Part shown: piece after piece, positions 1 to 6,312 of the stretch | How the letters are laid out: every line of letters begins with the position of its first letter | Numbering within the stretch: position 1 is the first letter of the stretch | NCBI GenBank assembly: GCA_023253495.1 | Contig: JALRGF010000078.1 | Span: 1 to 9,828, forward strand | DNA length: 9,828 nt | Direction of reading: 5' to 3' | Source of the DNA: Verrucomicrobiales bacterium | GTDB taxonomy: Bacteria > Verrucomicrobiota > Verrucomicrobiia > Verrucomicrobiales > V1-33 | Program-made: the position numbers and the translations under genes | The notes under the pieces: generated by a model | The model's input: the letters and a program-made list of their open reading frames with translations, nothing else | What the model was told of the DNA's origin: nothing | Databases searched by the model: none

Positions 1-1334
1 TGGTCGCGGCCGCCGTGGCGGAAAGTCAGACGCTCGTGGTCGAACCCCAGCAGGTGCAGAATGGTGGCGTGGAGGTCGTGCACGTGCACGGCGTTCTCCG
101 CGACCTTCAGTCCGTAATCGTCGCTGGCCCCGTAAGCCAGCCCGCCTTTGACCCCGCCTCCGGCCATCCAGCACGAGAAAACCTCTTTGTGATGCTCACG
201 GCCCTTGTGATTCGCGCTGTCATTGAAGGCCGTGCGACCGAACTCGGTCGCCCAGACGACCAGGGTATCGTCGAGCATGCCGCGCGATTTGAGGTCGCGC
301 AGCAACCCGGCGATCGGCTGGTCCACATTGCGTGCCAGCCGGTCATGGTCGCCCATGTCGCCATGAGAGTCCCAGTTGTTGCTGGCCCCGGTGTCGATCA
401 GCTCGATGAACCGCACGCCGCGCTCGGCCAGCCGCCGCGCCACCAGACACTGCCAGGCAAACCCCTTGGTGCTCCCGCGCTCCAGTCCGTACAGGGCATG
501 GGTGGCGTCACTCTCACGGGTCAGATCAAAGGCCTCCGGCGCCTCTGCCTGCATGCCGAACGCCGTTTCAAAGGCCTGAATCCGCGCTGCCAGCGCCGGA
601 TCGGTGCCGCCACGCACCCCGAGGTGGCGCCGGTTCATCTGCTGCAGCAGCCCGAGCTCCAGTTCCTGCAGCGACGGCGACTCCAGCCGCGGCGCCAGAT
701 TCGGCACCGGCTCGGCTCCGGGCACCACCCGCACCCCCTGGTGCACCCCGGGCAGAAAATCATTGCCCCACACCTGGCCGCCGGCATACGGCAAATGCGG
801 CGCCAATACCACGAACGACGGCAGATTCCGGTTTTCCGTGCCCAGTCCGTAGCTCACCCACGACCCGATGCTCGGTCGCACAAAGCTGAAACTCCCGGTG
901 TGCATCTGCAGTGTGGCCTCAAAGTGGTTGCCGTGATCCGCGATCATCGACCGGACCAGACAGATGTCGTCCATGCACTCGCGCACCCGCGGAAACAAAT
1001 CACTCACCAGCGTGCCGCACCGGCCGCCCGGCTGAAATGTCCGCTTGGTGCCGATCAGAAATTTCCCCGCCCCCGGCATCCCTTTCGGCACCACCCCGCC
1101 ATGGTCCTGAATCAGGCGCGGCTTGGGATCAAAAGTGTCCAGATGCGACACCCCGCCGGTCATGAACAGAAAAATCACCCGTTTCGCCCGTGGGTGGAAA
1201 TGTGACGGCAGCGGGGCCACCGGACTCTGACCGGCCCGGCTCAGCTCCGCGAGAATTGCCGGCATCATCAATGAACCACCCACCAACGACCGGATCGCAG
1301 CGCGCCGGGAGAAACGACGGAATCCGAACTTCAT
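1..1334 (-). CDS. DUF1501 family protein, Tat-type signal, 3' end cut by the window edge
   Basis: Translating the minus strand from the ATG at 1334 gives 444 residues with no stop before the window edge. The DUF1501 family (PF07394) belongs to the alkaline phosphatase/sulfatase-like superfamily; its members are usually exported and their substrates are mostly unknown. Residues 9-16 (SRRAAIRS) resemble a twin-arginine motif and precede a short hydrophobic stretch, so export by Tat is inferred. Family hallmarks are visible: FLFMTGGVSHLDTFDPKP near 55-72, NWDSHGDMGDHDRLARN at 320-336, VVWATEFGRT at 359-368 and HKGREHH at 376-382. The last visible residues, FRHGGRD, match the start of the C-terminal GRDxRLTD motif, so only about 20-30 residues should be missing. 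In Planctomycetota and Verrucomicrobiota such genes often sit beside DUF1549/DUF1553 (PSCyt) cytochrome-domain genes, and the downstream partner would lie left of this window. The start is well supported by AAGGTG with good spacing. The family call is secure; the function is not known. Confidence 0.93.
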   Translation of the reverse strand, partial: MKFGFRRFSRRAAIRSLVGGSLMMPAILAELSRAGQSPVAPLPSHFHPRAKRVIFLFMTGGVSHLDTFDPKPRLIQDHGGVVPKGMPGAGKFLIGTKRTFQPGGRCGTLVSDLFPRVRECMDDICLVRSMIADHGNHFEATLQMHTGSFSFVRPSIGSWVSYGLGTENRNLPSFVVLAPHLPYAGGQVWGNDFLPGVHQGVRVVPGAEPVPNLAPRLESPSLQELELGLLQQMNRRHLGVRGGTDPALAARIQAFETAFGMQAEAPEAFDLTRESDATHALYGLERGSTKGFAWQCLVARRLAERGVRFIELIDTGASNNWDSHGDMGDHDRLARNVDQPIAGLLRDLKSRGMLDDTLVVWATEFGRTAFNDSANHKGREHHKEVFSCWMAGGGVKGGLAYGASDDYGLKVAENAVHVHDLHATILHLLGFDHERLTFRHGGRD

Positions 1335-1338
1335 CTTT

Positions 1339-1344
1339 CACCTT
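1339..1344 (-). promoter_or_regulatory. Shine-Dalgarno site of the DUF1501 gene
   Basis: On the minus strand the start is preceded by AAGGTGAAAG and then ATG, which puts AAGG about 6 bases from the start codon. An A-rich run (the complement of the T run at 1351-1357) lies just upstream. It is the only textbook ribosome binding site in the window. It fixes the DUF1501 start at 1334 rather than the ATG at 1368, which is in another frame. Confidence 0.6.
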
Positions 1345-1388
1345 ACTCTCTTTTTTTCCGGACGCCAACTCCAGTCCTGGTCAGGGCC

Positions 1389-1425
1389 CGGACGGTAAAC
1401 CGCAGCCGCGGGTGCCGACCGTCCG
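1389..1425. repeat. 8-bp inverted repeat in the divergent DUF1501/pgi region
   Basis: CGGACGGT (1389-1396) and ACCGTCCG (1418-1425) are perfect inverted arms around a 21-base GC-rich spacer, inside the 240-bp region between two divergent genes. No T run follows, so it does not look like an intrinsic terminator. It could be an operator or a leader hairpin for either gene. In DNA this GC-rich, an 8-bp match can also occur by chance. I could not place convincing -35/-10 boxes around it. Confidence 0.3.
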
Positions 1426-1574
1426 CCATCTCCCGGTTTCCGAAATGAAATGCTCATAAGGCGAAAATCGGATGCAGGAGCAGTGGGGGCGCGGTATGCC
1501 ATAGCGACGGCCGGTCCGCCGCGACCGCCTTCATCCGCCCAACCCCCTTTTTCCACCAGCTCACGCTCTTCGTC

Positions 1575-3167
1575 ATGCCCGCATCTCACTGGTCCTCATT
1601 CCAGAATGCCTTTCTCCGCGACTCCGACACCGGCCTTTCGCTCGATGTCAGCCGCATGGGATTTCCCGACGGCTACTTCGAACGTATGGCTCCGCTCTGC
1701 GTCAAAGCCCTCGCCGACATGGCCGCCCTGGAACAGGGCGCCATCGCCAACCCCGACGAAGGCCGAATGGTCGGACACTACTGGCTGCGCACCCCGGCCC
1801 TCGCCCCCACCCCGGAAATCCGCGCCGAAATCGAACGCGACCTTGCTGACAGCCTGTCCTTCGCCGCGGACGTGCACGCCGGCCGCATCGCCCCGCCCGC
1901 CGGCGGTCGCTTCACCCGCCTTCTCATCATCGGGATCGGCGGCAGCGCGCTCGGGCCGCAGCTGGCCGCCGCCGCGCTGGTCGACGACTGGGCCGCCCCC
2001 CTCCGCACCCACTTTTTCGACAACACGGATCCTGACGGCTTGGACCGCGTGCTGGCGGAAATCGGGGACGCCCTGAAACACACGCTCTGCGTGGTGATTT
2101 CCAAATCCGGCGGCACCCCGGAAACCCGCAATGGCATGCTCGCCGCCGCAGCCGCCTACTCCGCCGCCGGACTGAACATGGCCGACCACGCCGTGGCCGT
2201 CACCGGCACCGCTGCCGGCGGCATCCAGAGCAAACTGGAAGCCCACGCGCTTAAACACGGGTGGCTCCGCATCTTTCCCATGACCGACTGGGTCGGCGGT
2301 CGCACTTCCCTGATGAGCACCGTCGGGCTCGTGCCCCTCGCCCTCCAGGGGGCCGACGTCCGCGCTCTGCTCGCCGGGGCTTCAGCTGTCGACGCCCACA
2401 CCCGTTCCACCCCCGCTCCCCGGAACATGGCCATGGTCCTCGCTCTCGCCTGGCACCACGCCGGTGGCGGTCGGGGCGCCAAAGACATGGTCATCCTGCC
2501 CTACAAGGACCGGCTCTCGCTCATGAGCAAATACCTCCAGCAACTGGTCATGGAGTCGCTCGGCAAACAACACGACCTTGATGGCGCCGTCGTCAATCAG
2601 GGCATCGCCGTCTACGGCAACAAAGGGTCCACCGATCAGCACGCCTATGTCCAGCAACTCCGCGACGGCGTGAACAACTTCTTCGCCACCTTCATCGAAG
2701 TCCGCGAAGCCTCCCCGGGCCCGGAAATCGAGGTCGACCCCGGCGTCACCCCCGGTGATTACCTCCAGGGGTTCCTGCGGGGGACGCGCTCCGCCCTCTT
2801 CGACAACGGCCGCGCCTCGCTCACGCTCTCGATCCCGCGCGTCGACGCCTTCCACCTCGGTGCCCTGATCGCGCTCTACGAACGCGCCGTCAGCTTCTAC
2901 GCCAGCCTCGTCCACATCAACGCCTACCACCAGCCCGGCGTCGAAGCCGGCAAAAAGGCCGCCGCCGTCTTCCTCACGCTGCTCAGCCGGGTGCGCGCCG
3001 CCGTCACTTCCAGCCCGCAAACTGCTGACGCCATGGCCGCCACTCTCGGGGCTGATCCCGAGGACGTCTGGCACTGTCTGACCCACCTCGCCGCCAATAA
3101 AAAAGACATCACCGCCACCCCCGGCACCACCCCCGCCGAAGATACGTTCTGCCGCCAACCCGGCTGA
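1575..3167 (+). CDS. pgi: Glucose-6-phosphate isomerase
   Basis: This 530-residue cytosolic enzyme interconverts glucose 6-phosphate and fructose 6-phosphate (EC 5.3.1.9) in glycolysis and gluconeogenesis. The family's ordered motifs are all present: GIGGSALGPQ at 120-129 and SKSGGTPET at 176-184 form the phosphate-binding SIS-type core. They are followed by WVGGRTSLMS at 239-248 with the conserved Arg243, MESLGKQ with the catalytic Glu327, GSTDQHAYVQQL with His356, and QPGVEAGKKAA with Lys460. The length fits the family, and no key residue is missing. The ATG at 1575 has no Shine-Dalgarno sequence, and its leader is pyrimidine-rich. The next in-frame Met, residue 28, would remove part of the N-terminal segment, so 1575 is preferred. 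A 72-base gap separates it from the aroE-like gene, so co-transcription is plausible but not shown. The terminal 15-20 residues are low in conservation and look like an unstructured tail. Confidence 0.96.
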   Translation: MPASHWSSFQNAFLRDSDTGLSLDVSRMGFPDGYFERMAPLCVKALADMAALEQGAIANPDEGRMVGHYWLRTPALAPTPEIRAEIERDLADSLSFAADVHAGRIAPPAGGRFTRLLIIGIGGSALGPQLAAAALVDDWAAPLRTHFFDNTDPDGLDRVLAEIGDALKHTLCVVISKSGGTPETRNGMLAAAAAYSAAGLNMADHAVAVTGTAAGGIQSKLEAHALKHGWLRIFPMTDWVGGRTSLMSTVGLVPLALQGADVRALLAGASAVDAHTRSTPAPRNMAMVLALAWHHAGGGRGAKDMVILPYKDRLSLMSKYLQQLVMESLGKQHDLDGAVVNQGIAVYGNKGSTDQHAYVQQLRDGVNNFFATFIEVREASPGPEIEVDPGVTPGDYLQGFLRGTRSALFDNGRASLTLSIPRVDAFHLGALIALYERAVSFYASLVHINAYHQPGVEAGKKAAAVFLTLLSRVRAAVTSSPQTADAMAATLGADPEDVWHCLTHLAANKKDITATPGTTPAEDTFCRQPG

Positions 3168-3239
3168 CCTCCCCGCGCCCCCGGCTTTTTCCCTGTTGCC
3201 TCCTTCATCCTTCATTTTTCATCTTTTCCGCCTGCCGCC
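3168..3239 (+). promoter_or_regulatory. Pyrimidine-rich leader with heptad repeat before the aroE-like gene
   Basis: By my count 60 of the 72 bases between the pgi stop and the aroE-like ATG are C or T, and there is no Shine-Dalgarno sequence. It contains an imperfect tandem heptad: TCCTTCA (3201-3207), TCCTTCA (3208-3214), TTTTTCA (3215-3221), then TCTTTTC. The pgi leader is also C/T-rich and shares CCTTCATCC. These may be S1-dependent or otherwise SD-independent initiation regions; that role is inference. Confidence 0.35.
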
Positions 3240-4088
3240 ATGCCCGGATTCCGCCCAGACCTCGTCGGCTGCCTCTCGCAAGGGGCCGCCGGGAACCCCA
3301 CTGTCGCCATGGTCGAGGCGGCCTTCGCCCATCACGGGATCGACGCCCGCTACATCAACATGGAGGTGCCGCCGGAAAAGCTGGCCGACGCGGTGGCCGG
3401 GCTGCGCGCCTGCGGTTTCCTCGGCTGGAACCTGAGCATGCCGCACAAGGTTTCGGTCATCCCGCTGCTCGACGGTCTCGGTCGCTCGGCCTCCGCCATC
3501 GGTGCGGTCAACTGTGTCGTCCGTCACGACGACGGCCGCTTCATCGGTGAGAACACCGATGGCCAGGGGTTCCTGCGGTCGCTGTGCGACCTGACCGACC
3601 CGCGCGGCACCAACGTCGTCCTCTTCGGCGCCGGCGGCGCGGCCCGCGCCATTGCCGTCGAACTCGTGCTCGCCGGCATCGGCCACCTCACCATCGTCAA
3701 CCGCTCCCCGGAACGGGGCCGCTCCCTGCAGAAAGCGCTCGCGGAATCGCTCGCCACCGAGGCCGCTTTGGTGACCTGGGAAAACGAATTCGAAGTACCC
3801 GCCACTACCGACATCATCATCAACGGAACGTCCATCGGCCTGTATGACCCGGACGCCCGGCTGCCGCTCGCCATCAACTCACTGCGCGCCGGCCAGATCG
3901 TCGCTGATGTCGTCTTCAACCCGCCGCAAACGCGTTTGCTGCAGGACGCCGCGGCGCGCGGCTGCCGCACGCTCGACGGCCTGTCCATGCTGGTGAATCA
4001 GGGCGTGCTCGGCGTTCATTACTGGACCGGCGTTCTGCCGGACGCCGGCGTCATGCAGCGCGCCCTGACCGCCGCCATGGGGCTCTGA
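3240..4088 (+). CDS. aroE: Shikimate dehydrogenase family protein (AroE-like, variant substrate loop)
   Basis: This 282-residue enzyme belongs to the NADP-dependent shikimate dehydrogenase family, which reduces 3-dehydroshikimate to shikimate (EC 1.1.1.25) in aromatic amino acid synthesis. The substrate domain carries NLSMPHK with the catalytic Lys70, GAVNCV with Asn91, and GENTDGQGF with the catalytic Asp107. The Rossmann domain has GAGGAARA at 130-137 and NRSPERG at 154-160, whose arginines suit NADP phosphate binding. NGTSIG follows at 195-200 and the C-terminal LVNQG has Gln254. The oddity is the N-terminus. The usual GNPIxHSxSP loop, whose two serines hold the shikimate carboxylate, is replaced by a loop about three residues longer ending in GNPTVAMVEAAF (18-29). 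This resembles a divergent AroE-like subgroup, so quinate or another polyol acid substrate cannot be excluded. There is no SD before the ATG. The gene follows pgi and converges with the paaK-like gene, with 40 bases between the stop codons. Family membership is sure; exact substrate less so. Confidence 0.88.
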   Translation: MPGFRPDLVGCLSQGAAGNPTVAMVEAAFAHHGIDARYINMEVPPEKLADAVAGLRACGFLGWNLSMPHKVSVIPLLDGLGRSASAIGAVNCVVRHDDGRFIGENTDGQGFLRSLCDLTDPRGTNVVLFGAGGAARAIAVELVLAGIGHLTIVNRSPERGRSLQKALAESLATEAALVTWENEFEVPATTDIIINGTSIGLYDPDARLPLAINSLRAGQIVADVVFNPPQTRLLQDAAARGCRTLDGLSMLVNQGVLGVHYWTGVLPDAGVMQRALTAAMGL

Positions 4089-4097
4089 GTCCATCCG

Positions 4098-4127
4098 CCC
4101 CGCGGCCGCGCCTCGGGGTGCGCCGAG
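4098..4127. terminator. Possible bidirectional terminator between convergent genes
   Basis: The short gap between the convergent aroE-like and paaK-like stop codons holds two overlapping, mutually exclusive hairpins. CCCCG (4098-4102) pairs with CGGGG (4114-4118), and CTCGG (4112-4116) pairs with CCGAG (4123-4127). Neither is followed by a T run on either strand, so an intrinsic terminator is only suggested by position and GC-rich pairing. Confidence 0.25.
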
Positions 4128-4128
4128 C

Positions 4129-5367
4129 TTACGCCGCCGGCGGCGCCTTGACCCAGCGGCGCGCCTTGAATTCAAACCGCGGCAGGCTGCCCGGCGGAAA
4201 CACCTCGACCGGAATGCGCAACGCCAGCGCATCGGTCAGGCTCTTTTCCAGGACCGGGACGAGGGCGGCGTCCGCATCCTGATGGAATTCCACCACCAGC
4301 CGCAGTTCCAGCATACCATCGACCCACTCCTCCCGGACCTGGTACTCGGCCACCTCGGGAAACAACCGCAACACGCCCTCAATCGCACTGGGATAAATGT
4401 TCACCCCGCGCACCACCACCATGTCGTCAGTCCGGCTCAGAATCCCGCCCGCCAGCAGCAGCCCGCCGTCCGCCGCCCGCGCCTTCACCACAAAATCCCC
4501 GGTGCGATAGCGCAACAACGGACACCCGAGACGGTCGAGCGTGGTGAGCACCAGCTCGCCACGGCTCCCGTCCGGCACTTCACGACCGGTTTCCACATCC
4601 AGCACCTCCGCGAAATACGACTCCTCGATGACGCGCAGGAATCCCGGCAATCCGGGCTCCTCGTGGGTCACCGGACCGGCCTCGGTCAGTCCATGATGAT
4701 CAAAGACCACCGCCCCCGGCCAGAGGGTGGTCAGCCGCCGCCGGGTGGCCTCGATGCTGCCTCCCGGTTCGCCCGCGACAATGATCAGTCGTACCGAGGT
4801 CACAATGCCATGCGCCACCCGCGCCTCCCCGAGACGCACCGCATACGTCGGCGTGCAGCACAGCACCGTCGCCCGGTTTTCCACCATCGCCTGCAACCGC
4901 GCCGTGCTCGATAACCCGCCGCCGGGCATCGCCATCACCCCCATTCCCAACGCCGCCTCAAAAGCCGTCCAGAACCCCAGAAACGGACCGAACGTGAACG
5001 CAAAAAACGCCCGGTCGCGGCCCGGCACCACCCCTGCCGCCTCATACACCCGCCGCCAGCACAAGAGCATCGCCGCCCAGTCTTCCGGAGTATCCAGCCA
5101 TGGCAGCGGGCGGCCGGTCGTCCCGCTGGTCTGACAAAACCGCGTGTACCGCTCGAGCGGCCAGGTCAGGTTCGTCCCGTACGGCGGATGCGCCTCGCGG
5201 TCCGCCACCAGTTCATGCTTGGTCAGCAACGGACAACGGCCGACAAATTCGTCCATGGTCCGCGGCCGCCACTTCGCCGGCAGGCGGTCCGCATAAAACC
5301 GGTTCTCCGGCAGTATCGCCCCGAGCAGCCGCCGGAGCTTGTCCCATTGCACGGCCGACACAGACAT
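4129..5367 (-). CDS. PaaK-type AMP-forming acyl-CoA ligase (phenylacetate-CoA ligase family)
   Basis: This 412-residue cytosolic enzyme is of the adenylate-forming superfamily, PaaK branch, which activates a carboxylic acid with ATP and joins it to CoA. Motifs appear in order: QTSGTTGRPLPW at 79-90 is the ATP-phosphate loop. It is followed by AGEPGGS at 198-204, DHHGLTEAGPV at 223-233, and LLRYRTGDFV at 284-293 with the ribose-binding Asp291. The hinge SRTDDMVVVRGVNIYP spans 311-326, and RFEFKARRW near 397-405 carries a probable catalytic Lys401. The length is close to the usual ~430 residues. The hinge has Ser where PaaK proteins often have Gly before Arg-Thr/Ser-Asp-Asp. No paa catabolic genes are nearby, so phenylacetate as substrate is unproven; another aryl or short acid is possible. 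It is the second gene of a minus-strand operon, starting 7 bases after the stop of the membrane protein gene. There is only a weak GAGTG before the ATG. Confidence 0.88.
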   Translation of the reverse strand: MSVSAVQWDKLRRLLGAILPENRFYADRLPAKWRPRTMDEFVGRCPLLTKHELVADREAHPPYGTNLTWPLERYTRFCQTSGTTGRPLPWLDTPEDWAAMLLCWRRVYEAAGVVPGRDRAFFAFTFGPFLGFWTAFEAALGMGVMAMPGGGLSSTARLQAMVENRATVLCCTPTYAVRLGEARVAHGIVTSVRLIIVAGEPGGSIEATRRRLTTLWPGAVVFDHHGLTEAGPVTHEEPGLPGFLRVIEESYFAEVLDVETGREVPDGSRGELVLTTLDRLGCPLLRYRTGDFVVKARAADGGLLLAGGILSRTDDMVVVRGVNIYPSAIEGVLRLFPEVAEYQVREEWVDGMLELRLVVEFHQDADAALVPVLEKSLTDALALRIPVEVFPPGSLPRFEFKARRWVKAPPAA

Positions 5368-5374
5368 GAATCAC

Positions 5375-6010
5375 TCAGGAAATGCGGTAGGAACGCACGC
5401 TCACATCCGCATACCCGGGAGCCACCCGCAACGCCGCCACCACCTCCGGCGGCTGAATCAAACCGGCAGCGGCCGCCGCCGCCGGCCGTCCCGCCGCCGG
5501 GGCCGGTTTGTCCGGCGGCGCCACCGGTTTGAACTTCACCACCATGAATCCGCCGACCGCTGCCATGACAATGCCGGTCAGAAACGGCCACGGCAACGCA
5601 TACTGCTTGCCCGAAATCCGGTCGAGCCAGATCGACACCAGCGCATTCACGATCGGCGCCCCGGAAAAAACAAGCGACATCACCACCGCCGGCGGATTAG
5701 CCACCTTCCCCTTGAAAGCGGCCCCCAGAGCCAGCAGCGTGGTGAACGCCCCGATCGCCCCGGCCACCCCGGCCACAAAACTCCAGTTGATGCCGCCGGC
5801 CGTGAATTTCCACGACGCCCCGGCCGACTTCATCACCAGCAGCGGTCCGAGGATTGCCACCACAAAATAGGCCACCCCGACAAACAGAAACGCCTTGTAG
5901 CGCCCGTTGACCGGATCCCCCATCAATACCTGGCCCTTGTGCAGAAGGATGCCGTAGACTCCCCAGGACACGACGGTCATGAGGGCGAAAAGAAGCCATT
6001 GGGGACCCAT
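5375..6010 (-). CDS. Five-helix EamA/DMT-like membrane protein with Ala/Pro-rich tail
   Basis: Read from the ATG at 6010 the product has 211 residues and about five hydrophobic helices: near 4-22, 40-60, 76-97, 108-128 and 141-160. This resembles one EamA-type half of a drug/metabolite transporter, as found in small membrane proteins of Planctomycetota and Verrucomicrobiota. WGVYGILLHKGQ at 16-27, GDPVNGRYKAFLFVG at 31-45 and FSGAPIVNALVS at 115-126 look like conserved loops. After the last helix comes an Ala/Pro-rich linker (162-185) and a short tail ending SYRIS, probably outside the membrane. Half-size members usually work as dimers; that is family knowledge, not seen here. An in-frame GTG at 6046 would add 12 Ser/Thr/Pro-rich residues; neither start has a clear SD. 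The gene is first in an operon with the PaaK-like ligase, which hints at uptake or export of an acid or its product, but no substrate can be named. Confidence 0.78.
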   Translation of the reverse strand: MGPQWLLFALMTVVSWGVYGILLHKGQVLMGDPVNGRYKAFLFVGVAYFVVAILGPLLVMKSAGASWKFTAGGINWSFVAGVAGAIGAFTTLLALGAAFKGKVANPPAVVMSLVFSGAPIVNALVSIWLDRISGKQYALPWPFLTGIVMAAVGGFMVVKFKPVAPPDKPAPAAGRPAAAAAAGLIQPPEVVAALRVAPGYADVSVRSYRIS

Positions 6011-6312
6011 GGGTGTGCTCGCGGATGTGGGGGTGCTGGATGTCACGGAATCTCAGGAATACGGCAGAACCGGACCGGGACGTCGCGGCCGAAAACCGCC
6101 CACCCCGTCATTCGATTTACCCTTCGCGCATCCACGCTGCGGACAAGCGGAAAATTCCCGCTGCCCACAGCGCCCGGCTTCCCGCTGCCCGCAGCGCCCG
6201 GCCATTCCGCACCCGCGTGGCCTCCGGCGGAATTTCTTGCCCCGCGTAACCGCATAACGCAATGTACCGGCAGGGTGCGCATCCAGGCCCCCCTTGCCCA
6301 ACACATTCGACC
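6011..6312. other. Divergent intergenic control region between the membrane-protein operon and ade
   Basis: About 300 bases separate the two divergent transcription units. It holds a tandem 24-bp repeat (6155-6202), listed separately. A bulged hairpin, GGCAGGG (6269-6275) with CCCTTGCC (6291-6298), ends 14 bases before the ade start. The 36 bases nearest the minus-strand gene may be coding if the GTG at 6046 is used. I found no convincing sigma70 promoter. TTGCCC at 6237 with CAATGT at 6260 has 17-base spacing but a poor -10. No purine riboswitch consensus is visible. Long open frames cross it on both strands, as expected from GC content alone. Confidence 0.5.
6155..6202. repeat. Two tandem copies of a 24-bp hairpin-forming repeat
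   Basis: Copy 1 (6155-6178) and copy 2 (6179-6202) abut exactly and differ at one base, A at 6167 versus G at 6191. Each copy contains an inverted repeat. Copy 2 has CGCTGC-CC-GCAGCG (6-bp arms, 2-base loop), and copy 1 has CGCTG-CCCA-CAGCG (5-bp arms, 4-base loop). They lie roughly midway in the divergent region, about 110-160 bases upstream of ade. They could be paired operator sites, a transcript hairpin pair, or a small replication-slippage duplication. Confidence 0.7.

Noticed and set aside
15..1205. 396-residue plus-strand open frame opposite the DUF1501 gene
   Set aside because: It lies antisense to a gene with clear family motifs throughout. Its His/Pro/Gln/Arg-rich composition is typical of the shadow frame of a high-GC gene.
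2382..3215. 277-residue minus-strand open frame opposite pgi
   Set aside because: It lies opposite conserved pgi motifs and shows no domain of its own.
4131..4146. GCCGCCGGCGGC palindrome as terminator stem
   Set aside because: It lies inside the 3' end of the paaK-like coding region (Ala/Pro codons), has no loop and no T run, and is expected from codon bias.
6011..6046. GTG start for the membrane protein at 6046
   Set aside because: It was not chosen because it adds a Ser/Thr/Pro-rich stretch and GTG is a rarer start. It stays open because of the shared upstream motif reported in the findings.
6155..6202. CRISPR array or mobile-element end
   Set aside because: There are only two abutting copies with no spacers, no cas or transposase gene nearby, and no target-site duplication seen.
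6262..6312. Upstream ATG start for ade at 6262
   Set aside because: The extra 17 residues are Pro/His-rich and not Ade-like, whereas the family N-terminus begins at the ATG at 6313.
6203..6312. Purine riboswitch before ade
   Set aside because: The conserved junction and loop sequences of the purine aptamer are not present. Only a bulged GC hairpin is seen.
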